Shown here piece by piece: positions 18,603 to 27,467 of a stretch of 64,000 nt of DNA. The DNA is taken from positions 3,937,001 to 4,001,000 of the forward strand of contig NC_014759.1 of the NCBI RefSeq assembly GCF_000183425.1. Direction: 5' to 3'. The notes beneath the pieces are model-generated. The model ran no database searches and was not told where the DNA came from. It was given only the letters and a program-made list of their open reading frames with translations. Numbering within the stretch: position 1 is the first letter of the stretch; each line of letters begins with the position of its first letter. The translations under genes were made by a program, and so were the position numbers. Source of the DNA: Marivirga tractuosa DSM 4126 (GTDB taxonomy: Bacteria; Bacteroidota; Bacteroidia; Cytophagales; Cyclobacteriaceae).

Positions 18603-19811
18603 CTAATTTCCCCCTTGGGGATGAAGGGCTTCATATAACAAATACTTTTCCCGCATTACCTTATATTCCTGCAAACCCGCTTGCCAACTCATTTTAATTT
18701 CCTCTTCTGAAAATCCTGCCTCAATTTGCTGACGTAGAGATTCTGTACCAGCTAATTTGGTAAGGAAATTATTGAAATAATCGTCTTTATCAGGAAAAGC
18801 TGTGTAGAAATCTATCAAGTATTTTAAGGAAATCCCTTCTTCAAAATCTTTGGACTCAAAGTCAATTCCGTAACATTTTGCATCTTCAAAAGGTGGGTGG
18901 GCACTGCTTCCTGGCATACTGCCTGGGGTGAATGTATGCTCAAAATCTGTTAAGGAAGGATGGCCAATTTGCTGGAAAGGTTTTTTAGTACCTCGTCCGA
19001 CACTAATTACAGTTCCCTCGAAAAGGCAAAGCGAAGGGTATAGTGCGATACTTAGGTCATTTGGTAAATTAGGGGAAGGTTTGATGGGTAATGAATAAGA
19101 ATCTGCATGGCTGTAATTCCTATTCTTTATAATTTTCAATTCGCATTGCAATTCATTTTTCAGCCATTTTTCACCGTTAATCATTTGTGCCAACTCAGCT
19201 ACAGTTAATCCATGCAAAATCGGTATAGGATGCATGCCTACAAATGACTGGTGTTCAATTTCTAAAATGGGGCCATCCACATACATTCCATTCGGATTGG
19301 GACGGTCTAAAATCAATAGTGGAATATTGTTTTCAGCGCAAGCTTCCATTACATAATGCATAGTGCTGATATAAGTATAGAATCTTGCACCCACATCCTG
19401 AATGTCAAAAATCACCACATCCAAATCTTTCAATTGCTCATTGGTAGGCTTTTTACTTTTCCCATAAAGGGAAATAATAGGTAAACCTGTTTTTTCATCA
19501 ATTCCGGATTTTATTGTAGCTCCTGCATCAGCTTGCCCACGAAATCCATGCTCAGGAGCAAATACCTTCTTTATATTAATGTCATGAGATCTTAAAGTGT
19601 CTACCAAATGGGTCTGCTTGATGGTAGAAGTCTGATTGACTACCATTCCAACCGCTTTTTCTTTCAAATAGGGTAGGTATTCTTCGGTTTGGTATGCAGC
19701 GGGAATGGGCGAATTTTGTTGAGCCACGCAAGCATTTGCCAAAATCATAAAAAATAGACCGCAAAGCGGAATGAGTTTGCCAATGAAATTGTAATTTGCA
19801 GTTCTTATCAT
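18603..19811 (-). CDS. NamZ-like exo-beta-N-acetylmuramidase (DUF1343) lipoprotein
   Basis: A 402-residue DUF1343 protein. The family includes NamZ, which removes N-acetylmuramic acid from the ends of peptidoglycan fragments, so a role in cell-wall recycling is likely. A long N-terminal signal ends in a plausible lipobox (LANAC, Cys28), suggesting a periplasm-facing lipoprotein. Family stretches include MVVNQTSTI, FAPEHGFRG, GLPIISLYG, VVIFDIQDVGARFYTY, LILDRPNP, GPILE and the RGTKKPFQQIG region. It is divergent from the FtsX-type permease with 22 bases between starts. No MurNAc-handling genes are adjacent. Confidence 0.85.
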   Translation of the reverse strand: MIRTANYNFIGKLIPLCGLFFMILANACVAQQNSPIPAAYQTEEYLPYLKEKAVGMVVNQTSTIKQTHLVDTLRSHDINIKKVFAPEHGFRGQADAGATIKSGIDEKTGLPIISLYGKSKKPTNEQLKDLDVVIFDIQDVGARFYTYISTMHYVMEACAENNIPLLILDRPNPNGMYVDGPILEIEHQSFVGMHPIPILHGLTVAELAQMINGEKWLKNELQCELKIIKNRNYSHADSYSLPIKPSPNLPNDLSIALYPSLCLFEGTVISVGRGTKKPFQQIGHPSLTDFEHTFTPGSMPGSSAHPPFEDAKCYGIDFESKDFEEGISLKYLIDFYTAFPDKDDYFNNFLTKLAGTESLRQQIEAGFSEEEIKMSWQAGLQEYKVMREKYLLYEALHPQGGN

Positions 19812-19833
19812 AAACCAAAAATAAAGTTAATTC

Positions 19834-21051
19834 TTGAATCTACCTGATTTTATAGCGAAACGTACAATAAATTCTAAAACTGGTCAATTTTCGGGCAGTA
19901 TTTACAAAATAGCCATTAGTAGTATCGCTATTGGATTGGCAATAATGCTGATCGCACTTTTGATTTTAGGTGGTTTCCAAAAGACCATAAAAGATAAAGT
20001 ATTCAGTTTTGCTGGACATTTGCAAGTCACGAAATATACGCTCAGTAATTCTTTTGATGAGTCACCAATTTCGATAGAAACAGATTTTTTTCAAAATCAT
20101 GAAGATTTAGATTTTATAAGACATGTGCAGGGAGTTGCATATAAAGCGGGTTTGTTGAAAACAGAAGAAGCTGTAGAAGGGGTAGTGATTAAAGGAATCG
20201 GGGCAGACTATGATACTGCAAATTTTGCTTCTAATTTAATACAAGGAAGGTTTCCTAATGTCAATTCTGAAGAATACAGCACTGAGATTATAATCAGTAA
20301 AGAAATAGCTCAATTGCTTCGGTTGGAATTAGGTGAAAAAGTTATTATGTATTTTGTACAAAACCCACCGAGGTACCGACAGCTTGAGATTGTGGGAGTT
20401 TATGAAACAGGCTTGGAGGATTTTGATGAGCGCATGATAATCGGAGATGTCAGAATGATCCAGAGGTTGAATGATTGGACTGCAGATCAAGTGGGGAGTT
20501 TTGAAGTTTTCATTAATGATGATATTGATGAAGAGGAGGCGGAATCTATTGTTTTCGATAAAGTAGAGGCAGATCAGTTTGTTAACTTAACCAGTAAAAA
20601 ATATCCACAATATTTCGAGTGGCTAGAATTACTCAATCAGAACGTTCGTCTGTTTTTGGTACTTATATTATTTGTTGCTTGCTTTAATATGGTAGCCGTA
20701 ATTTTTATTCTAACTATGGAAAGAACCCCGATGATAGGTTTGCTAAAATCAATGGGTGCAAAAAATATACTCATTAGAAATGTATTTTTAATGAGCGGAT
20801 TAAGGTTGACTTTTAAGGGCTTACTTTGGGGTAATATGGTCGCAATCGGAGCCGCTGCCTTACAGTATTATTTTAATCTTATCCCCTTAGATCAAGAGAA
20901 TTATTATATGAGTGCAGTTCCCATTCTCTGGGATTTCAAAATGATTGTTGGCTTGAATTTATTAGTATTGGTGGTGGTATTGATTTCGCTCTTTTTACCG
21001 GTTTGGTTTATTGCTAGAATGAAACCGATTAAGGCGATTCGATTTGATTGA
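19834..21051 (+). CDS. FtsX/LolE-type ABC transporter permease
   Basis: A 405-residue permease of the FtsX/MacB superfamily, resembling the LolC/E proteins that release lipoproteins from the inner membrane. It has an N-terminal helix (about residues 25-48), a large periplasmic domain (about 50-265) and three C-terminal helices (about 270-295, 318-340 and 370-395) carrying the family GLLKSMGAKN loop. The natural start is TTG at 19834 (protein begins MNLPDFIAKR, typical of the family). The next ATG would remove the first membrane helix. No ATPase gene is adjacent, so its partner must be encoded elsewhere. Lipoprotein sorting is the best guess. Confidence 0.82.
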   Translation: MNLPDFIAKRTINSKTGQFSGSIYKIAISSIAIGLAIMLIALLILGGFQKTIKDKVFSFAGHLQVTKYTLSNSFDESPISIETDFFQNHEDLDFIRHVQGVAYKAGLLKTEEAVEGVVIKGIGADYDTANFASNLIQGRFPNVNSEEYSTEIIISKEIAQLLRLELGEKVIMYFVQNPPRYRQLEIVGVYETGLEDFDERMIIGDVRMIQRLNDWTADQVGSFEVFINDDIDEEEAESIVFDKVEADQFVNLTSKKYPQYFEWLELLNQNVRLFLVLILFVACFNMVAVIFILTMERTPMIGLLKSMGAKNILIRNVFLMSGLRLTFKGLLWGNMVAIGAAALQYYFNLIPLDQENYYMSAVPILWDFKMIVGLNLLVLVVVLISLFLPVWFIARMKPIKAIRFD

Positions 21052-21541
21052 TTAGATTTAAATCAATTTTGCTTAAGGTCGTCCCTCTGGGACTTAGGTA
21101 TTTATTTTTGTCTTTTTACTTACCATAAGTTCGTCCTGACAGGACTTTTTGCTCTGTGGGTTTCCATAAAAAAATAAAGATAATGCAACCAAAGGCTGTG
21201 ACTAACCGCAAAGGCGCAAAAACGCAAAGAGAACATATCCATTTCTAGCTTTAAACTTCTCCAACTTGGCAATATTACACTTTAATACTTACAAACATCA
21301 ATACTTCAAAACCAGATAAATATTTATTAATCCTATCATCCAGATATTATACTTCAACTAAAAGGAAAACCAAACATATTCAGGCTCAAACTTCCAACTT
21401 CCCACTGCTAACTTCCAACCTAAACACCTCAATACAGCCATACCCCATCACTTAAGAAAAATCTATTTTTTATCTTCCGATTCTTCATGCCTTTCACTAA
21501 TTTCAAACTCTGAAATTCACCACCTTCTCAGCAACAGTTTT
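21052..21541. repeat. Repeat-bearing spacer between the permease and dnaE
   Basis: A 490-base non-coding stretch with several short repeats. Two palindromes of one style lie 40 bases apart: GTCCC-tct-GGGAC (21081-21093) and GTCCTG-a-CAGGAC (21133-21145). A period-8 series CCGCAAAG-GCGCAAAA-ACGCAAAG spans 21206-21229. A period-7 series AACTTCC-AACTTCC-CACTGCT-AACTTCC spans 21389-21416. None has a gene or transposase next to it. The dnaE promoter must lie near the right end. Confidence 0.6.
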
Positions 21542-24500
21542 ATGTACTTAATTTACGATACCGAGACCACCGGATTACCAAAAAATTATAACGCTCCATT
21601 AAGTGATGCAGACAATTGGCCAAGATGTGTGCAGATTGCATGGCAATTACATGGAGCAAATGGTGAGCTTTTAGATGCCCAAAACCACATCATCAAACCA
21701 GAAGGTTTTGATATTCCCTATAATGCCGAAAAAGTGCATGGAATTTCTACTGAAAGGGCTCAAAAAGAAGGTAAACCATTAATTGAAGTTTTAGAAGCTT
21801 TCAAAACCATTTTGGAGAAAACCGATGTGGTGGTCGGACATAATATTAGCTTTGATATTTCAATTATGGGAGCTGAAATGCTGAGAAAAGAGCTTTCTGA
21901 AACTGTTCTTACCGAAAAACCTATTATAGATACCAAAGAAGCTGGAACGGATTTCTGTAAAATCCCTGGCGGCAGAGGAGGGAAGTACAAATGGCCAACC
22001 TTAACAGAGCTTCATAAAAAGCTATTCGGACAAGATTTTGCCGATGCACATGATGCAGCATACGATGTGGATGCTACAGCAAAGTGTTTCTTTGGTTTGA
22101 TTACTGAAAAAGCAGTAAAGCCATTAGGTGAAACCCCAATTGAGGCAATCAATTATGAGCCACCTAAATTAGATGCAGCCAATTTTGCTACTAGCTCAAA
22201 AAATGAAGAAAAAGCTGCATCTGATGCATTAAAGCAAGCTAAAAATGCTGATATTTCAGAATTAAGTGATACTAATTTTGTGCACCTTCATTGCCATACG
22301 CAATTCTCCATTTTGCAATCTACTACGGAAATCCCCTCTATGGTCAACAAAGCAAAAGAGATGGGAATGCCGGCTATTGCCATGACTGATCATGGTAATA
22401 TGATGGGAGCTTATAATTTCGTGCGGGATGCCAATAAAGCTGGAATTAAACCCATAGTGGGCTGTGAGTATTTCCTGACTCAAGATAGAAATAACAAGAA
22501 AAATAAAGATGATGGTTTTCAGACAGTTCTTTTGGCAAAAAATAAAGCAGGCTATCATAATTTAGCCAAGCTTTCTTCAATTGCATTTGTAGAAGGATTC
22601 TATTATGTGCCTCGAATTGATAGGGAAGCATTAGTTCAATACAAAGAAAATATTATTGCCACCACAGGGGGACTATGGGGAGAAGTCCCATTCCTAATTT
22701 TGAATGCGGGAGAAGCTCAGGCAGAAGAAGCCTTTCTTTGGTGGAAAGAACAGTTTGGTGATGATTTTTATGTAGAATTAAATCAACATGGGGTTCCTGA
22801 AGAGCAAAAAGTAAATGAAGTTTTATTAAAATTTGCCAAAAAGTATGATGTAAAATATTTCGCTGCCAATAATACTTATTATACTAACAAAGAAGATGCT
22901 GAAGCGCAAGATATTTTGCTTTGCGTAAAAGATGGAGAAACTACTGGTGAGCAAGGAAAGCCTAAAAAGTATGTAGGTAAAAGGGGGCGAGAATATCGCT
23001 TTGGCTTACCCAATGATGAATTCTACATCAAGTCTCCCGATGAAATGAAGAAATTGTTTGCTGATTATCCAGAAGCGATTGCTTGCACGGCTGAGATAGC
23101 AGAAAAAATAGAGGGCTTTGAATTAGCTAGGGATGTACTTTTGCCAAAATATGATATTCCCCAAGAATTCATTGACCCTAAGGATGCTGAGAATGGTGGA
23201 AATAGAGGTGAAAATGCTTATTTACGCCATATCACTTATGAAGGAGCAAAAAAACGATATCCTGAAATTACAGCTGAAATAAAAGAGCGATTGGATTTCG
23301 AACTGGAAACCATCGAAAGAACTGGCTATCCAGGTTATTTCTTAATTGTACAGGATTTTACGACAGCAGCTAGGGAAATGGGTGTTTCTGTAGGGCCTGG
23401 AAGGGGTTCAGCTGCTGGTTCAGCAGTAGCCTATTGTACGGCCATTACCAATATTGATCCTATTAAGTATGATCTCCTTTTTGAGCGTTTTTTAAATCCA
23501 GATAGGGTTTCATTGCCCGATATTGATATTGACTTTGATGACCATGGCAGGCAGAAAGTAATTGATTATGTGATTGAAAAATATGGTGCCAATCAGGTTG
23601 CTCAAATTACCACTTATGGTACTATGGCAGCGAAATCAGCCATCAGAGATACAGCTAGAGTGATGGAATTGCCACTGATGGATGCCGATAGGATTGCCAA
23701 ATTAGTACCCGATATTAAACTCAAAGCCTTATTCGATTTGGCTTCTGATAAAAAGAAATTATCGGCTAAGCTGAAAAATAACGGAGAAGCCATTAGTAAA
23801 GCAGAAGAGTTATTGAATCTGGCTAAAGCCAATGATGCTTCTGCTAAAGTAATTAATCAAGCAAGAGTTCTTGAAGGCTCAGTAAGAAATACAGGTATTC
23901 ATGCCTGCGGAGTAATTATCACACCTGACGATATTACCAAATTCGTACCGGTTGCCTTGGCTAAGGACTCGGATATGTACTGCACACAATTTGATAATGC
24001 GGTGGTGGAAAATGCTGGTCTTCTTAAAATGGATTTCCTGGGTTTAAAAACTTTAACGCTGATTAAAGATGCCGTCAGAATTGTGGAGGAAAGGCATGGT
24101 GTTAAACTTGATCCGGATGAATTCCCTATAGACGATCCCAAAACCTATGAACTTTTCCAAAAGGGAGAAACGGTCGGGATATTCCAATATGAATCCCCTG
24201 GTATGCAGAAATATTTAAGGGATTTAAAGCCTACGGAATTCTCGGATTTGATTGCGATGAACGCACTTTATCGGCCAGGTCCCCTGGAATATATTCCGAA
24301 TTTCGTTAAGCGGAAAAATGGTTTAGAAGAGATTAGCTACGATCTTCCAGAAATGGAGGAATACCTGCAGGAAACTTACGGTATTACCGTTTATCAGGAG
24401 CAGGTGATGTTGCTTTCTCAGAAATTGGCAGGATTTACTAAAGGTGAAGCGGATGTTTTGCGTAAAGCCATGGGTAAAAAGATCTTTGCCTTGCTGGAGG

Positions 24501-25843
24501 AGCTGAAACCAAAATTTATTAATCAGGGAGCAGAAAAAGGACATCCAAAAGATGTGTTGGAGAAGATATGGAAGGATTGGGAAGCCTTTGCTGCCTATGC
24601 TTTTAATAAATCACACTCAACTTGCTATGCTTGGGTGGCTTACCAAACGGCCTATTTAAAAGCACACTATCCTGCAGAGTACATGGCTTCTGTGCTGAGT
24701 AATAACATGGGCCAAATCACGGATGTGACCTTCTTTATGGAGGAATGTAAACGTGCTGGTATTGAGGTGTTAGGGCCTGATGTGAATGAATCCAATTCAG
24801 GTTTTACAGTAAATGACAATGGTCAAATCCGATTTGGATTAGCAGCTATAAAAGGAGCAGGTTCTGCGGCAGTAGAAAGTATTATCCAAGAACGAAAATC
24901 TAATGGGCAATATAAAGATATATTTGATTTTGCTGAACGTATTCCATTAAAAAGTGTGAATAAAAAGACCTTTGAATCTCTGGCTATGGCAGGTGGATTT
25001 GATTGTTTTAAAGAATATCACAGAAAGCAATTTTTGGCTTCTGATAATGGAGAGGGTACTTTAATTGAAAAAATTATTAAATATGCTCAGAAACTGCAGC
25101 ATGAAAAAGACAGTGCGCAGACTTCCTTATTTGGAGGAGAAGGAGGAGTAGCTATTCCGCCTCCGAGAGTTGCAGAAATGGAACCCTATTCTGAGCTTGA
25201 GAAACTGAATATTGAAAAGGAAGTGGTAGGACTTTTTATTTCTGGCCACCCATTGGATGAGTACAGATTTGAAATGGAGAGCTTCTGCAATACGCAGGTT
25301 TCGGAGTTAAATGATATTGAAAGTCTTGCATCTAAAAATGAAATAAAAGTAGGCGGGATTGTAACTGCTGTAGCTCACAGGCAAACTAAAACGGGAAAGC
25401 CTTTTGGAACCTTAACTTTGGAAGATTACGGTGGTTCTTTCACCTTCTTTATGTTTGGAGATGATTATCTAGCGAATAAGCAATTTTATGAAAATGGTTG
25501 GTTCATTTTTATTTCAGGAAGAGTGGGTAAAAAGCCATGGGGCGATCAGGCGCTGGAGTTCAAAATAAGTAAAGTAGAATTGCTTTCTGAATTACGGGAT
25601 AAAAGGACAAAGAGTTTGGCTATTATGCTTGATTTAAATGCCATCACGGAAGATTTAATAGTGGAACTGGATAATTTATGCCAAACCTTTAAAGGAGAAT
25701 GTGAAGTAAAGTTGGAATTGCAGGATAAAGTGAATGGCTACAAAGTAGAAACTAAATCCCGAAAATATAAAGTTAATCCAAGCAATGAATTGATAGAAGG
25801 ACTCAATAGAATCCCTGATTTAAATTATAGGATTTTGACTTAA
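21542..25843 (+). CDS. dnaE: DNA polymerase III alpha subunit with N-terminal proofreading exonuclease
   Basis: The replicative polymerase, 1433 residues. Residues 1 to about 200 form a DnaQ-like DEDDh 3'-5' exonuclease: YDTETTGLP with Asp6 and Glu8, VVGHNISFDISIMG near 97, and DAHDAAYDVDATAKCF near 180 supplying the final His and Asp. The PHP domain begins at about 246 (HLHCHTQFS, then TDHGNMMGAYNF). The polymerase catalytic motif LPDIDIDFDD lies around 658-667, with GPGRGSAAGS just before. The C-terminal OB-fold is around 1275-1350. Fusion of epsilon-type exonuclease to a DnaE-type core is not the E. coli layout. A bidirectional terminator follows. Confidence 0.97.
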   Translation: MYLIYDTETTGLPKNYNAPLSDADNWPRCVQIAWQLHGANGELLDAQNHIIKPEGFDIPYNAEKVHGISTERAQKEGKPLIEVLEAFKTILEKTDVVVGHNISFDISIMGAEMLRKELSETVLTEKPIIDTKEAGTDFCKIPGGRGGKYKWPTLTELHKKLFGQDFADAHDAAYDVDATAKCFFGLITEKAVKPLGETPIEAINYEPPKLDAANFATSSKNEEKAASDALKQAKNADISELSDTNFVHLHCHTQFSILQSTTEIPSMVNKAKEMGMPAIAMTDHGNMMGAYNFVRDANKAGIKPIVGCEYFLTQDRNNKKNKDDGFQTVLLAKNKAGYHNLAKLSSIAFVEGFYYVPRIDREALVQYKENIIATTGGLWGEVPFLILNAGEAQAEEAFLWWKEQFGDDFYVELNQHGVPEEQKVNEVLLKFAKKYDVKYFAANNTYYTNKEDAEAQDILLCVKDGETTGEQGKPKKYVGKRGREYRFGLPNDEFYIKSPDEMKKLFADYPEAIACTAEIAEKIEGFELARDVLLPKYDIPQEFIDPKDAENGGNRGENAYLRHITYEGAKKRYPEITAEIKERLDFELETIERTGYPGYFLIVQDFTTAAREMGVSVGPGRGSAAGSAVAYCTAITNIDPIKYDLLFERFLNPDRVSLPDIDIDFDDHGRQKVIDYVIEKYGANQVAQITTYGTMAAKSAIRDTARVMELPLMDADRIAKLVPDIKLKALFDLASDKKKLSAKLKNNGEAISKAEELLNLAKANDASAKVINQARVLEGSVRNTGIHACGVIITPDDITKFVPVALAKDSDMYCTQFDNAVVENAGLLKMDFLGLKTLTLIKDAVRIVEERHGVKLDPDEFPIDDPKTYELFQKGETVGIFQYESPGMQKYLRDLKPTEFSDLIAMNALYRPGPLEYIPNFVKRKNGLEEISYDLPEMEEYLQETYGITVYQEQVMLLSQKLAGFTKGEADVLRKAMGKKIFALLEELKPKFINQGAEKGHPKDVLEKIWKDWEAFAAYAFNKSHSTCYAWVAYQTAYLKAHYPAEYMASVLSNNMGQITDVTFFMEECKRAGIEVLGPDVNESNSGFTVNDNGQIRFGLAAIKGAGSAAVESIIQERKSNGQYKDIFDFAERIPLKSVNKKTFESLAMAGGFDCFKEYHRKQFLASDNGEGTLIEKIIKYAQKLQHEKDSAQTSLFGGEGGVAIPPPRVAEMEPYSELEKLNIEKEVVGLFISGHPLDEYRFEMESFCNTQVSELNDIESLASKNEIKVGGIVTAVAHRQTKTGKPFGTLTLEDYGGSFTFFMFGDDYLANKQFYENGWFIFISGRVGKKPWGDQALEFKISKVELLSELRDKRTKSLAIMLDLNAITEDLIVELDNLCQTFKGECEVKLELQDKVNGYKVETKSRKYKVNPSNELIEGLNRIPDLNYRILT

Positions 25844-25850
25844 GGTAAAT

Positions 25851-25886
25851 AAAAAAATCCTCTCCGAATTCAGGAAGAGGATTTTG
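25851..25886. terminator. Bidirectional terminator between dnaE and the hsp20 gene
   Basis: Stem AATCCTCT (25856-25863) pairs with AGAGGATT (25876-25883). A-run on the left and T-rich bases on the right let it work in both directions. It lies between the convergent dnaE and Hsp20 genes. Confidence 0.8.
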
Positions 25887-25931
25887 TTTGTTCAAGTAAT
25901 TCAATGTAGATAAGCTTATCTACACGCAGGT

Positions 25932-26324
25932 TTATATTTGTTTGATATTAATTTCTTTTTTGCTGCTTGCGCGATTTTTACCTATTGAAACAAATATTTC
26001 CAATCTATTATCATGATGAACAGCTTCTACATCATTAGTGTCTGCGAAAACAGGTAATTGCACTTTTTTATAAAAAAGTGGAATCATTACACCTTGATTT
26101 TCAGCAGGATGATTTATGGTAGCAAATATCTGTAGAGAGTTTTGATCTGAAATTACCTTAAGTTGTTCAGCCTCAATACCTGGAGCATTCACTACTATCA
26201 AAAAGCCATCACTTTGATTTTCTATTGTGAAATCAACTTGAGCAACGCCTCCAGCCAAAGTATTCAATTGGTCACCTTGAAATAATAAGTTTCTTAATAC
26301 GTCTTTATTTTTGAGTAGGTTCAT
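25932..26324 (-). CDS. Hsp20/alpha-crystallin family small heat-shock protein
   Basis: A 130-residue protein resembling small heat-shock proteins, which hold unfolded proteins in an ATP-independent way. The beta-sandwich core runs from about residue 28 (VDFTIENQSDGFLIVVNAPGI) to VEAVHHDNRLEIFVSIGK near 115, matching the alpha-crystallin pattern. The N-terminal arm is short and the C-terminal IxI-like anchor appears as INIKQI at the very end. The usual A-x-x-x-n-GvL motif is degenerate (NRLEIFVS), so this is a divergent member. It reads away from a 450-base spacer shared with the glycosyltransferase operon. Confidence 0.7.
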   Translation of the reverse strand: MNLLKNKDVLRNLLFQGDQLNTLAGGVAQVDFTIENQSDGFLIVVNAPGIEAEQLKVISDQNSLQIFATINHPAENQGVMIPLFYKKVQLPVFADTNDVEAVHHDNRLEIFVSIGKNRASSKKEINIKQI

Positions 26325-26777
26325 ACTTCCTAAATTTTGTTAATTGATGTATTGACATCAAAACATGTTCCAATAAAAAATGTTTACTCAATTAAGACAT
26401 ATTGACACTGTTCAAGAATCTAGTCTGACATATTTACTGTTTCTAGTGAGTTTCTTCAATCCGAGAAACGGGATTGTTTTTGATAATATGACTATCAATT
26501 AATTTTAATTAAAGTTTAAAACCTGTCAAATTTTCAATCGAGGTTTAAATGGTTGGTGGCACACCGACCGGCAGCAAATGTTATGCTTATGAGCTCTAAA
26601 ATACTCACTTGTATTTTAGAGCAAACTGGTTTTCTCTAAAATTAGCTATCTGCAACTCAGTCTGGTGAGAAGGATAATCTATTGAAATAATAGTTGAGTC
26701 AGGATATTTATGAATTTTGTCTATGCTGAGACATATTAAAAGTAGCGAATTCGTACTTTTGCAGTCTAATAAAGCAA
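26325..26777. other. Divergent spacer between hsp20 and the glycosyltransferase operon
   Basis: A 453-base AT-rich region without a supportable gene. It contains a perfect 12-bp inverted repeat GCTCTAAAATAC-tcactt-GTATTTTAGAGC (26593-26622), with no T-run after it in either direction, so it is not an ordinary terminator. The octamer GACATATT occurs three times (near 26394, 26428 and 26730). TACTTTTG at 26754-26761 fits the Bacteroidota -7 box (TAnnTTTG) in front of the glycosyltransferase gene, but no good -33 box is visible. Confidence 0.5.
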
Positions 26778-27467
26778 ATGGATTCAAAAATAATTGTCAT
26801 AATCCCTGCATTTAATGAGGAGAATGCCGTTGGTAAGGTAGTGAAAGCTATTCCAAAAGAGTGGGTTGAGGAAATTGTGGTGGTTAATAATAATTCCACC
26901 GACAAAACCAGAGAAGCTGCTGAGCAGGAAGGAGCATTAGTTTTGGATCAACCCAGCAAAGGATATGGAAATGCTTGTTTGAAGGGAATTGAGTATGTAA
27001 AATCAAAAGATGAAAAGCCTGATGTTATTGTCTTTTTGGATGCTGATTATTCCGATTACCCTGAACAACTACCCGAATTAGTAAAGCCAATTCTGCAAGA
27101 AGAAATGGATATTGTAATTGGTTCAAGGGCCTTAGGCGAAAGAGAAGGAGGTAGTATGACTTTTCCTCAGGTATTTGGAAATTGGTTAGCTACCAGACTG
27201 ATTAGACTTTTTTATGGTTATCGATTTACTGATTTAGGTCCATTCAGAGCAATCCGTTGGGATAAGCTGATGGAGGTAAATATGCAGGATAAAACTTTTG
27301 GCTGGACGGTAGAAATGCAAGTGAAAGCAGCCAAAATGAAAATGAAATGCACGGAAGTACCAATGGCTTATAGGAACCGGATTGGGAAATCTAAAGTTTC
27401 AGGTACAGTATACGGAACTATTATGGCAGGATATAAAATTTTATACACCATTTTTAAATATTTATGA
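26778..27467 (+). CDS. Family 2 glycosyltransferase (polyprenyl-phosphate mannosyltransferase-like)
   Basis: A 229-residue GT2 enzyme of the dolichol-phosphate mannosyltransferase type, which loads a sugar onto a lipid carrier on the cytoplasmic face of the membrane. It opens with IIVIIPAFNEENAVGKVV, then VVVNNNSTDKT and the metal-binding VIVFLDADYSDYPEQ (Asp near 86-88). The later part has GSRALGEREGGSM and LGPFRAIRWDKL. No C-terminal membrane helices are present, as in single-domain DPM1-like enzymes. It overlaps the next gene by four bases (ATGA). A lipid-linked sugar made here could feed the multi-span glycosyltransferase two genes on. Confidence 0.85.
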   Translation: MDSKIIVIIPAFNEENAVGKVVKAIPKEWVEEIVVVNNNSTDKTREAAEQEGALVLDQPSKGYGNACLKGIEYVKSKDEKPDVIVFLDADYSDYPEQLPELVKPILQEEMDIVIGSRALGEREGGSMTFPQVFGNWLATRLIRLFYGYRFTDLGPFRAIRWDKLMEVNMQDKTFGWTVEMQVKAAKMKMKCTEVPMAYRNRIGKSKVSGTVYGTIMAGYKILYTIFKYL

